From: Hyphomicrobiales bacterium
Lineage (GTDB): Bacteria; Pseudomonadota; Alphaproteobacteria; Rhizobiales; Hyphomicrobiaceae
Reading direction: 5' to 3'
DNA: 36,009 nt
Assembly: GCA_003963125.1 (NCBI GenBank)
Contig: RXJK01000101.1
Coordinates: forward strand, 11,531 to 47,539
Made by a program: the position numbers and the translations under genes. Below are positions 8,735-15,360 of the stretch, piece after piece (position 1 is the stretch's first letter; each line of letters starts with the position of its first letter). The notes beneath the pieces were generated by a model. That model was not told the origin of the DNA. It made no database searches and was given only the letters and a program-made list of their open reading frames with translations.

Positions 8735-9475
8735 TCAAGCGGGGCGCAACAGGAGTTCGAGGATGCTGGCAGCCGCCCGCATCTCGCGCTCGCGCGCTTC
8801 GCGCCGTGCACTCGCTTCGGCATCCCAGCCCCACTGCTCGATCTGGAAATCCTCGTCCACGTGTGCTGCCTTCCAGGCCGCGTCGGCGTCGAGTTCCGCG
8901 TGCGCCAGCGCCAGCGCGAGGAGGGCCGAGCCCGTCAGCGTGGTGACGACGTGCAACGCGGCCAGCGACAGCGGATCGACGCCCTGCAGCCGGGCCTTAA
9001 CGGCCTGTCCGAGTTCGGGCGGCTGGGCGACGTGCACGACGCCCGTTCCAACGCGCGGCGCGACACCCATCGCGCGGGTTGCCCACGTCACGATCGGATC
9101 CCAGGCCTCGGCCTGGCGACGGACAAGCGCGTCCGGATTATCCGCGCGATAGGAGACAAGGTCGTTCGCGGCATACTTCGCGATCTCGTCCTCGACCTCG
9201 CGCCGGCGCGCGGCCACGCCGTCGATCGTCGAGTTCGCGATCCGCGTCAGCGGCATGCTGGCCGGATCGATGTGCGAGCCTTGCGCCTCCCACTCGGCAG
9301 CGATGGCCGCGGCGAGCGCCGCCTGCGGCACACTCAGCTCGGCTTTCGCCGGCGTCCGCACCGGACGGTCGTCCAGCAGGATGCGATGCAGGTCCCCGCG
9401 TGGCTCGACGCGCACGGTCTTGTAGAAGCGCTTGGGTAACGGGCGCTGCGCGGCAGCCTTGATCGGATCGCTCAT
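8735..9475 (-). CDS. ATP12 family F1-ATPase assembly chaperone
   Basis: A 246-residue protein of the ATP12 family, which in mitochondria binds the F1 alpha subunit during ATP synthase assembly. Alphaproteobacteria keep a homologue. Family features seen: KRFYKTVRVE at the N-terminus, LDDRPVRTPAKAELSVP, AIAAEWEAQGSHIDPASMPLTRIANSTID, and the C-terminal DEDFQIEQWGWDAEA. The ATG at 9475 is chosen over the frame start at 9496 because it gives a four-base ATGA overlap with the HAD gene upstream, and the family begins near this point. In related genomes the HAD phosphatase and ATP12 are often paired, so the pair is expected. Function in the bacterium is inferred from the family. Confidence 0.93.
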   Translation of the reverse strand: MSDPIKAAAQRPLPKRFYKTVRVEPRGDLHRILLDDRPVRTPAKAELSVPQAALAAAIAAEWEAQGSHIDPASMPLTRIANSTIDGVAARRREVEDEIAKYAANDLVSYRADNPDALVRRQAEAWDPIVTWATRAMGVAPRVGTGVVHVAQPPELGQAVKARLQGVDPLSLAALHVVTTLTGSALLALALAHAELDADAAWKAAHVDEDFQIEQWGWDAEASARREAREREMRAAASILELLLRPA

Positions 9476-10155
9476 GCGGTCTCCGCCTCGAGGCACCGGC
9501 TGTCGATGTGGCGCGATAGCTCGGCGAAGGTATGACAGATGACGCCGGCACCCGCGTCCCTGAGATGATCGTGCGCGTGATAGCCCCAGGTCACGCCGAT
9601 GCCGTGCACGCCTGCGTTACGCGCCATCGCCATGTCGTAGGCGGTGTCGCCGATCATCATGGTCTGCTCCGGTTCCACCCCGGCCTCGGCCATGGCCTTG
9701 AGCAGCATGGAGGGATGCGGTTTGGAGGGGTGGTCATCGGCCGTCTGCACGGTGAGGAAATGCCCCTGCCAGCCTTCCCGTTCGACGAGCCGCGCGACGC
9801 CACGGCGCGATTTGCCCGTGGCGACGCCGAGGATGATGTCTTCCCGCGCGGCAAGCGCTTTGATCAAGTCGCCCGCGCCGTCGTAAAGGGGATCGTGCAC
9901 GCGCTCGGCCGCGGACTTCCAGACGTTGCCGTCCTTGTAGAGCCGCGCAAGCTCGGTGCGGGTGGCGAGATCCTGCTCGGGAGAGAGAACCTCGAAGCAT
10001 TCCGGGAGCGACAGACCGACGATGCCGAGAACCTTGTCGCGTGGCGGGCAAGGCAGGCCCACGGTCGCGTAGGCATGCTGCATGGACGCGACGATCGCGT
10101 GCTGGCTGTCGACGAGGGTGCCGTCGCAGTCGAAGATGATGAGTGTGGGCGCCAT
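9472..10155 (-). CDS. HAD-superfamily hydrolase (phosphoglycolate phosphatase-like)
   Basis: A 227-residue cytosolic phosphatase of the HAD superfamily. Motif I is FDCDGTLVD (catalytic aspartates D9 and D11), motif II lies in GVATGKSRRG, and a lysine follows in DDHPSKPHPS. Motif IV is MIGDTAYDMAMA. A helical cap between residues ~17 and 90 places it with the Gph/PGP-like group. The ATG at 10155 is preferred; a GTG two codons upstream (10161) is also possible. No strong ribosome site separates them. It overlaps ATP12 by four bases. In many relatives a pseudouridine synthase of the RluC type sits just upstream; it is not here. The physiological substrate cannot be inferred. Confidence 0.88.
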   Translation of the reverse strand: MAPTLIIFDCDGTLVDSQHAIVASMQHAYATVGLPCPPRDKVLGIVGLSLPECFEVLSPEQDLATRTELARLYKDGNVWKSAAERVHDPLYDGAGDLIKALAAREDIILGVATGKSRRGVARLVEREGWQGHFLTVQTADDHPSKPHPSMLLKAMAEAGVEPEQTMMIGDTAYDMAMARNAGVHGIGVTWGYHAHDHLRDAGAGVICHTFAELSRHIDSRCLEAETA

Positions 10156-10246
10156 GGGCACGGGTTAGCGCAGCCATCCCGCGCCGTCAAAAGGGAACGC
10201 ACGCGGTGAATGGGCTACCCCGCCCTTCACGCGCGCCTCGCCCATT

Positions 10247-10456
10247 TCAATGGTGGCGGCTGCGCACCCGCACGGGGATCGGGGCCGGCGCGGGCACCGG
10301 AAGCAGGGCCTCGGCCAGCTGCTGCTGCGCCTTGAGCAGGAGCGCCTGGATACGGAGGACGTCGAAGGGCGAGGACGACCGCCGGCGGGCCGTGTCGATC
10401 ATCTCGCGCAGGCGCTGCATGCGGGCAATCAGATGGGGGAGGCGGCTCGTCTGCAT
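10247..10456 (-). CDS. Small hypothetical protein, 69 aa, probably helical
   Basis: I do not recognise this family. Support for a real gene: the ATG at 10456 is preceded by a good ribosome-binding site (AAGGAG about 10 nt upstream), and the sequence LIARMQRLREMIDTARR followed by DVLRIQALLLKAQQQLAEAL is strongly amphipathic with heptad-like leucines. This is unlike the Arg/Ala/Pro-rich text of shadow frames. The tail is Pro-rich (PVPAPAPIPVRVRSRHH). It lies 91 nt upstream of the HAD gene in the same direction. It may be a short coiled-coil protein; no function is proposed. Confidence 0.55.
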   Translation of the reverse strand: MQTSRLPHLIARMQRLREMIDTARRRSSSPFDVLRIQALLLKAQQQLAEALLPVPAPAPIPVRVRSRHH

Positions 10457-10757
10457 GACCCTCGAACTCCTTCCAATTCAAGGTACCGGCGGCTCCATTG
10501 CCGCTTCGGCCGGACTAGGCCCGGACCGCTTCGGCGCTCCGTGGCGCCTCCCGGTCTGGCCTCATCGTGCAGTCACAACGAACAGATATGGTGCCTAGAC
10601 TGCTCTGCAAGGCGGCGGAATTGCGGGCGGGGCATCACACTTGCTTGAGGTTGGCCCTTGAAAAGGGAAACCTCGGGCGCCACATGAGGGAGGCCGGGCC
10701 CCTCTGGCATCCTCGGGATGCGATGTCGGCAAGTGTCGATCGCAACCGGAGCGCCCC
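10457..10757 (+). promoter_or_regulatory. terC leader region with a long hairpin
   Basis: About 300 nt between the small leftward gene and terC, with no convincing ORF. The clearest structure is at 10647-10674. GAGGTT (10647-10652) pairs with AACCTC (10669-10674), and inside it CCCTT pairs with AAGGG around a GAA turn, giving a stem of about 11 bp. It lies about 85-110 nt before the terC start. TerC-family genes in other bacteria are often controlled by leader RNAs, but I do not see the conserved core of the yybP-ykoY manganese riboswitch. The regulatory role is inferred from position only. Confidence 0.3.
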
Positions 10758-11744
10758 GTGCCCGCCCTCGATTTCGTGCTGTTCAGCACGCTGTTTGGCA
10801 AGCCCGCTTGGATGTGGCTTGCCTTCCTCGGCATCATCGTCACCCTGCTCGTCGTGGACCTCGGCCTCCTGCACAAGGAGCAGCGCGAGATCTCCATGCG
10901 CGAGAGCCTTGTGCTGTCCGCCGTCTACATCGGGCTCGGGCTCGCCTTCGGCGGCTTCGTCTGGTGGTCCCTGGGGGCCGGCGCCGGCGCGGAGTACCTG
11001 ACGGGCTTCGCGGTGGAAAAGGCCCTGGCGATGGACAACGTGTTCGTCATCGCCATGATTTTCGCCTTCTTCGGCATCCCCCGCGCCTACCAGCACCGTG
11101 TGCTGTTCTGGGGCGTGCTGGGCGTGATCGTGCTGCGCGCCATCATGATTGCGGCCGGCGCTGCGATCATCGAGGCGGCATCGTGGGTGCTTTATGTGTT
11201 CGCAGCCATCCTCGTCGCCACCGGCGTGAAGATGTTCTTCGCCGGCGACAAGCCCTACGACATCGCGTCGAGTGGGCTCTTGCGCTTTTTGCGCGGCCGC
11301 CTGCGCGTGACGGATGGCTTGGAGGGCGAGAGGTTTTTCGTGCGCCGCCCGGTGACGGGCGCCAAGACGCTGGCCTGGCACGTCACGCCGCTGTTCCTCG
11401 CCCTCGTGCTGATCGAGGCGGCGGACGTGATCTTCGCGGTCGACAGCGTGCCCGCGATCTTCGCCATCACGCGCGATCCGTTCGTGATCTACACTTCGAA
11501 CATCTTCGCCATCCTCGGCCTGCGCGCCCTCTACTTCGCGCTTTCCGCGCTGGTGGACCGCTTCCACTATCTCAAGTATGCGCTGGCGCTGGTTCTCGTC
11601 TTCATCGGCAGTAAGATCGTCCTCGCCGACCTGCTGGGCCTCGAGAAAATTCCCCCTGCGATCGCGCTCGGCGTGACGCTGGCGATCCTGACGGGCGGCG
11701 TCGTCGTCTCGCTGGTGAAGACGCGGCCCCCCAAGGCGACGTGA
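10758..11744 (+). CDS. TerC family integral membrane protein (Alx-like)
   Basis: A 328-residue inner-membrane protein of the TerC/Alx family, linked in other bacteria to manganese export, alkaline pH response or tellurite resistance. It has roughly nine hydrophobic segments. Conserved acidic motifs seen: KALAMDNVFV near residue 92 and LIEAADVIFAVDSVPA near residue 220, the two duplicated halves that carry the likely metal-binding aspartates. The start is the GTG at 10758, with CCGGAG a few bases upstream as a weak ribosome site. Length matches Alx. The stop lies only four bases from the stop of the convergent gene. Manganese is the likeliest substrate, by family knowledge only. Confidence 0.9.
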   Translation: MPALDFVLFSTLFGKPAWMWLAFLGIIVTLLVVDLGLLHKEQREISMRESLVLSAVYIGLGLAFGGFVWWSLGAGAGAEYLTGFAVEKALAMDNVFVIAMIFAFFGIPRAYQHRVLFWGVLGVIVLRAIMIAAGAAIIEAASWVLYVFAAILVATGVKMFFAGDKPYDIASSGLLRFLRGRLRVTDGLEGERFFVRRPVTGAKTLAWHVTPLFLALVLIEAADVIFAVDSVPAIFAITRDPFVIYTSNIFAILGLRALYFALSALVDRFHYLKYALALVLVFIGSKIVLADLLGLEKIPPAIALGVTLAILTGGVVVSLVKTRPPKAT

Positions 11745-11748
11745 GGCC

Positions 11749-12456
11749 TCAGCGCAAATCGTAGGCGCAGCGAAAGCCGATGTAGACCACGGTGAACGCG
11801 GCGGGCTTCCATTGCATGGCCTCGGCGCGCGTGTTCTCGGGGCCGTACCACCACGAGCCGCCGGCCGTGAGCGCCGTCTCGCCGCGGCGGTCGGCGAGCC
11901 ACTCCCACACGTTGGCGCCCATGTCGTAGAGGCCGTTGACGCCGGGCTTGGTGGTGCCGACGGGCACGTGGCGACGGCGGCTGTTGTTCATGCCGTCGGG
12001 CTTATCGCCCACCGGATAGATGTACGAGCGTCCCTTCTCGAAGCCATCGGGGGGAGCGGGACGCAACTCGATGTAGGCCGCCTTGGTCCATTCGGCCTGG
12101 CTTGGGAGCCGGCCACCTGCGAAACGGCAGAAGGCCTGCGCCTCGCTCCAGGAGACGTGGACGGCCGGCTCGTCGTCGGCGCCGGGCGTGCCGTAGGGTT
12201 TGTCCCAGGCCCAGCCGGGACGCCGCTCCCAGCCGTTGCCGTATTCGAGCCCGCCGCCTTCCTGTTCGGCCGCGGTGACCACCGCGTTCGCCTTCACGAA
12301 AGCCCGAAAACGGCCGATCGTCACTTCCGTCTGATCGATGGCGAAACCGTCGATCGTCACTCGCTCCGAGGCGGCACTGCCCGATGCAGCAACGGGCGCG
12401 CTGGGCGAGACGAGAACGCCAGCGCCCAACGCTATTCCGAGAACATGCGCCCTCAT
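11749..12456 (-). CDS. Exported FGE-sulfatase-fold (SUMF1/PvdO-like) protein lacking the FGE cysteines
   Basis: A 235-residue protein with a likely Sec signal peptide (MRAHVLGIALGAGVLVS...APVAAS), so periplasmic. The rest has the FGE-sulfatase fold signature: TIDGFAIDQTEVTIGRFRAF, PAVHVSWSEAQAFCRFAGGRLPSQAEW, GLYDMGANVWEWLAD, TAGGSWWYG and a final IGFRCAY. In true formylglycine-generating enzymes two cysteines follow the GGS motif. Here the stretch reads WWYGPENTRAEAM and has none, so it should not be called a sulfatase activator. Relatives on this scaffold include PvdO and ergothioneine/ovothiol synthases, but their histidine iron sites are not obvious either. Its ATG at 12456 overlaps the glutathione peroxidase stop by four bases, so the two are translationally coupled. 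Confidence 0.82.
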   Translation of the reverse strand: MRAHVLGIALGAGVLVSPSAPVAASGSAASERVTIDGFAIDQTEVTIGRFRAFVKANAVVTAAEQEGGGLEYGNGWERRPGWAWDKPYGTPGADDEPAVHVSWSEAQAFCRFAGGRLPSQAEWTKAAYIELRPAPPDGFEKGRSYIYPVGDKPDGMNNSRRRHVPVGTTKPGVNGLYDMGANVWEWLADRRGETALTAGGSWWYGPENTRAEAMQWKPAAFTVVYIGFRCAYDLR

Positions 12457-13031
12457 GACCTGCCGAGTTCGCGCTCGATGGCGTCGACGAGCTCGCGCGA
12501 CGACGGCGTCGTGGTCGATCCGTAGGAGGCGACCGGCCGGCCGTCCCGCCCGATCAGGATCTTGGTGAAGTTCCACCGGGGCGTCGCCGAAGGGCCGAGC
12601 ACCGAGACGACCCACTTGTAGAAGGGATGCGCGTTCTGTCCGCGCACCTGGTATTTGGCTGTCAGCGGGAAGGTGATGCCGAACGCGCCTTCGCAGAAAT
12701 CCTTGATCTCGCCTTCGGCCTTGGGCTCCTGTGCGCCGAAGTCATTGGAGGGCACGCCGATCACGACGAGGCCCTTGCCCTCGTAGGTCTCCCACAGTTT
12801 CTGCAAGCCGGCGTACTGGTGCGTGAAGCCGCAGAACGACGCCGTGTTCACGACCAGCAGCACCTTGCCGCGGTACTGGTCGAGCGGGAGCTTGCCCTCG
12901 TCGATGGCGCGGAACTCGTGGTCGAAGGCCGTGCCGCCCGTCGTCTCCGCGGCACGCCCGGCCCAGGGCGCGAGCGCCACGGCGGCTGCAAACGACAGGG
13001 CGCCGAGAACAGCGAGAAGAATGAGCCTCAT
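12453..13031 (-). CDS. Exported glutathione peroxidase (thioredoxin-fold)
   Basis: A 192-residue peroxidase of the GPx family. The N-terminus (MRLILLAVLGALSFAAAVALAP...GRA) is a Sec signal peptide, so it likely works in the periplasm, unlike the cytosolic BtuE type. The peroxidatic cysteine C67 sits in NTASFCGFT, the glutamine Q101 in FGAQEP and the tryptophan W153 in WNFTK; these form the GPx active site. A second cysteine, C113 in EIKDFCEG, is at the resolving position used by thioredoxin-dependent members, so it may use thioredoxin-like donors rather than glutathione. It is coupled by an ATGA overlap to the FGE-fold gene downstream. The start is the ATG at 13031. Confidence 0.92.
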   Translation of the reverse strand: MRLILLAVLGALSFAAAVALAPWAGRAAETTGGTAFDHEFRAIDEGKLPLDQYRGKVLLVVNTASFCGFTHQYAGLQKLWETYEGKGLVVIGVPSNDFGAQEPKAEGEIKDFCEGAFGITFPLTAKYQVRGQNAHPFYKWVVSVLGPSATPRWNFTKILIGRDGRPVASYGSTTTPSSRELVDAIERELGRS

Positions 13032-13088
13032 GCCGCGCTCTCCAAAATCGGATCGGCGGAAACTAGCGCAACCCGCGCGCAGCGCTCT

Positions 13089-13643
13089 TCACGATTGTGG
13101 GACCAGGTCGGCCGCTTTCAGGAGCGCGCGCAGGTCGAGTGGACGCGTCACCATCGTGAGGTAACCCTCCAGATCGACTGGCCACTGCTCCCGCGGCAGG
13201 TCCCAGTACAACTCGACGCCGTTGCCGTCGGGATCGCGCAGGTAAAGCGCATTGCTCACGCCGTGGTCACTCGCCCCATCCAGGGAAATGCCGGCATCGA
13301 CAAGGCGCCGCAGCGCGTCCCCCAGCGCCCCGCGCGTCGGGTAGAGGATCGCCACGTGGTAGAGCCCCGTGGTGCCGGGAGCGGGCGGGTGCCCGCCTTT
13401 GCTCTCCCAGGTGTTGAGGCCGATGTGGTGGTGGTAGCCACCGGCCGCGACGAAGGCTGCGGCGTCGCCGTAGCGCTGCTTCAACTCGAAGCCGAGGACG
13501 CCGCAGTAGAAGGCGAGCGCACGGTCGAGATCGGCAACCTTGAGGTGCACGTGGCCGATGCGCGTTTCCGGATGCACGGGCCGCGGCGTCAGTGCGGGCT
13601 CGATCGCCCGCGGTGTCGTCAAGTTGGCCTGCTCGCTTGCCAT
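13089..13643 (-). CDS. VOC family protein (glyoxalase / extradiol dioxygenase, CatE-like)
   Basis: A 184-residue vicinal-oxygen-chelate protein. The ATG at 13643 is chosen because AAGGAG lies six bases upstream; the frame could begin at 13679 but has no such site. Two beta-alpha-beta modules are visible: RIGHVHLKVADLDRALAFYCGVLGF in the first and GLYHVAILYPTRGALGDALRRL in the second. Likely metal ligands are H31 or H33, H96 in YHVAI and E144 in NGVELYWD. The pattern is that of CatE-like catechol 2,3-dioxygenases rather than GloA. It follows a DoxX gene by 36 nt on the same strand, with a LysR gene divergent from them. Substrate unknown. Confidence 0.85.
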   Translation of the reverse strand: MASEQANLTTPRAIEPALTPRPVHPETRIGHVHLKVADLDRALAFYCGVLGFELKQRYGDAAAFVAAGGYHHHIGLNTWESKGGHPPAPGTTGLYHVAILYPTRGALGDALRRLVDAGISLDGASDHGVSNALYLRDPDGNGVELYWDLPREQWPVDLEGYLTMVTRPLDLRALLKAADLVPQS

Positions 13644-13679
13644 GTCACACTCCTTGAAGGGTCCGTTCCTCAGTGGCAA

Positions 13680-14111
13680 CTAAGCCCGCGCCGGGACATG
13701 CGCCGCGTTGCCGAAGCCGAGCTTGCCGAGGGCAAAGGCGCCGTCACCGAGAAGCGCCTGCACGAAGAGAAGCACGGTCCAGAATGCGGGGAACTCCCAG
13801 CCGCCGCCCTTGCCCGAGAACACCCAGCCGTTCGGGATGTGCTGCAGCGTCGCGCCGATCATGATGGGCAGGAGGAGCAGCGCGATCACCCGCGTGTAGG
13901 CACCCAGGACCAGGGCGAAGCCGCCGCCGATTTCGCCCAGGATGACGAGGTAGGCGAAGCTGCCGGGATAGCCGATGCTCTGGAAGTAGCCGACCGTGCC
14001 CGGGATTCCGAACGTGAACACCTTCAACAGCAGGCCGTGCGCGAGAAAAAGCAGGCCGAGGCTGACGCGAAGCAGCGTCGCGGCATAGGGAGCGGTTCTG
14101 GTGTCGATCAT
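13680..14111 (-). CDS. DoxX family membrane protein
   Basis: A 143-residue inner-membrane protein with four predicted helices: ATLLRVSLGLLFLAHGLLL, FAYLVILGEIGGGFALVLG, VIALLLLPIMIGATL and FWTVLLFVQALLG. The GYPG and GEIGGG motifs and the HIPNGWVFS loop are typical of the DoxX/quinol-oxidase-like family. The ATG at 14111 is preceded by GGAGAG at a good distance and is preferred over a frame start at 14168. It is the first gene of a leftward pair with the VOC protein. Family members in other bacteria have been tied to sulfur or redox stress metabolism; nothing here fixes the role. Confidence 0.85.
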   Translation of the reverse strand: MIDTRTAPYAATLLRVSLGLLFLAHGLLLKVFTFGIPGTVGYFQSIGYPGSFAYLVILGEIGGGFALVLGAYTRVIALLLLPIMIGATLQHIPNGWVFSGKGGGWEFPAFWTVLLFVQALLGDGAFALGKLGFGNAAHVPARA

Positions 14112-14162
14112 GGCGGTCTCTCCGATGAGGGGACGAAACGATTTCTGATGTCCGTCAGGATG

Positions 14163-14177
14163 CCTCACGCTGTGAGG
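14163..14177. promoter_or_regulatory. Candidate LysR operator, perfect inverted repeat
   Basis: Between the divergent doxX-VOC pair and the LysR gene, CCTCAC (14163-14168) and GTGAGG (14172-14177) form a perfect inverted repeat with a 3-nt spacer. A second TGTGAGG occurs at 14220-14226, just before the preferred LysR start. LysR proteins usually bind dyads in such divergent regions, so this is the natural candidate for the site controlling both directions. Confidence 0.45.
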
Positions 14178-14229
14178 GTTTGAAAATCCAGGAACTCGGC
14201 ATATGATTTCACGCCAAGAGTGTGAGGCG

Positions 14230-15153
14230 ATGCTCGATCGGCTGACAGGAATGCAGGTTTTTCAGCGGGTTGCCGCCACGGGCAGCCTGTCCGGCGCGGC
14301 GCGAGTCCTGCGCATGTCCCAGACCATGGCGACCAAGCACGTGGCGGCTCTCGAAGCCCGCCTCGGAGCCAAGTTGTTCTACCGCACCACCCGCCGCCTG
14401 ACGCTCACGGAAGCCGGCCGCACATATCTCGAAGCCTGCGAGCGCATTCTCGCGGATGTGGCGGTCGCGGACGAGGCCGTATCGGCCGCCCAGACGGTCG
14501 TCAGTGGCACGCTCCGGCTCAACGTGCCGGTCTCGTTCGGCATCCTGGAGATCGCGCCGGTCTTGCCGGAATTCGCCGCGCGCTATCCGGGGCTCACCGT
14601 CGACCTCGGCCTCAACGACCGGCAGGTCGATCTCGTCGAGGAGGGGTGGGACCTCGCCATCCGCATCGGCACGATGAAGGACTCGACGCTCCAGGCCCGT
14701 CGCCTCGCATCCTGCCGCATGCTGGTCTGCGCGGCACCCTCGTATCTCGAGGCCAGGGGCACGCCCAGGGCGGTCGCGGAACTGAAAGCGCACGATTGCC
14801 TGGGCTACACGCTGTCGCGCATCGTCGGCGCCGAGACGTGGGCCTTCGGCAAGGACGGCAAGGTAAAGGTCGCGGTCAGTGGCTCGCTGCGGGCGAGCAA
14901 CGGTGACGCGCTCGTCGCCGCGGCCGTCGGTGGGCAGGGCATCATCTACCAGCCGACATTCCTGGTGGCACCCGCGATCCGCCCCGGTCGCCTGCAGGCA
15001 CTACAACTCGACAAGGATACGATCGAGATGTCGGGTATCTACGCGGTCTTTCCCTCGGGCCGCGCGCCGCCGGCCAAAGTGCGCGCGATGATCGATTTTC
15101 TTCTCGCGCGCTTCGCGCCCGTGCCGCCGTGGGACCGCGATCTGCAGGTTTAA
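14230..15153 (+). CDS. LysR family transcriptional regulator
   Basis: A 307-residue LysR-type regulator. The winged helix-turn-helix at the N-terminus reads MQVFQRVAATGSLSGAARVLRMSQ and then TMATKHVAALEARLGAKLFYRTTRRLTLTEAG. The effector domain follows, with GTLRLNVPVSFG at its start. I use the ATG at 14230 because LysR proteins of this group begin MLDRLTGMQVF. An ATG at 14203 would add nine residues not usual in the family. It is divergent from the DoxX/VOC pair with a short palindrome between, the classical arrangement for a LysR regulator acting on its neighbours. The inducer is unknown. Confidence 0.92.
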   Translation: MLDRLTGMQVFQRVAATGSLSGAARVLRMSQTMATKHVAALEARLGAKLFYRTTRRLTLTEAGRTYLEACERILADVAVADEAVSAAQTVVSGTLRLNVPVSFGILEIAPVLPEFAARYPGLTVDLGLNDRQVDLVEEGWDLAIRIGTMKDSTLQARRLASCRMLVCAAPSYLEARGTPRAVAELKAHDCLGYTLSRIVGAETWAFGKDGKVKVAVSGSLRASNGDALVAAAVGGQGIIYQPTFLVAPAIRPGRLQALQLDKDTIEMSGIYAVFPSGRAPPAKVRAMIDFLLARFAPVPPWDRDLQV

Positions 15154-15160
15154 GCGGCCA

Positions 15161-15283
15161 TCAAAGCACCGCGAACGGGCTCTGCTTCAGGTCGAGCACG
15201 CGGCGCGCATCGATCCGGTTCCGGATCTTTTCCAGCGTACGGGCAGTCCAGTTGGGCTTGGTCGGGGCGCGCGTGACGGTCAT
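15161..15283 (-). CDS. Small unannotated ORF, 40 aa, basic
   Basis: A short ORF below usual annotation size. The ATG at 15283 has AGGAG eight bases upstream. The peptide starts MTVTRAPTKPNWTAR, has a basic amphipathic middle (TLEKIRNRIDARRVLDL) and ends KQSPFAVL. It has no cysteine and no membrane segment. It sits 77 nt after the stop of the yghU-like gene on the same strand, and its stop lies seven bases from the stop of the convergent LysR gene. The ribosome site, position and non-shadow composition support it; I recognise no family. Confidence 0.55.
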   Translation of the reverse strand: MTVTRAPTKPNWTARTLEKIRNRIDARRVLDLKQSPFAVL

Positions 15284-15360
15284 GGGCGTATCTCCTTGGC
15301 TCATGACGTCGTTCTACGGCACGCGCTCCAAGCCCGCTGTTTCGACAGGAACAAACGGCG

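Noticed and set aside
10457-10757. yybP-ykoY-type manganese riboswitch upstream of terC
   Set aside because: A hairpin is present, but the conserved core sequences of that riboswitch are not recognisable.
11749-12456. True formylglycine-generating enzyme / sulfatase activator
   Set aside because: The two active-site cysteines after the GGS motif are missing and no sulfatase gene is near.
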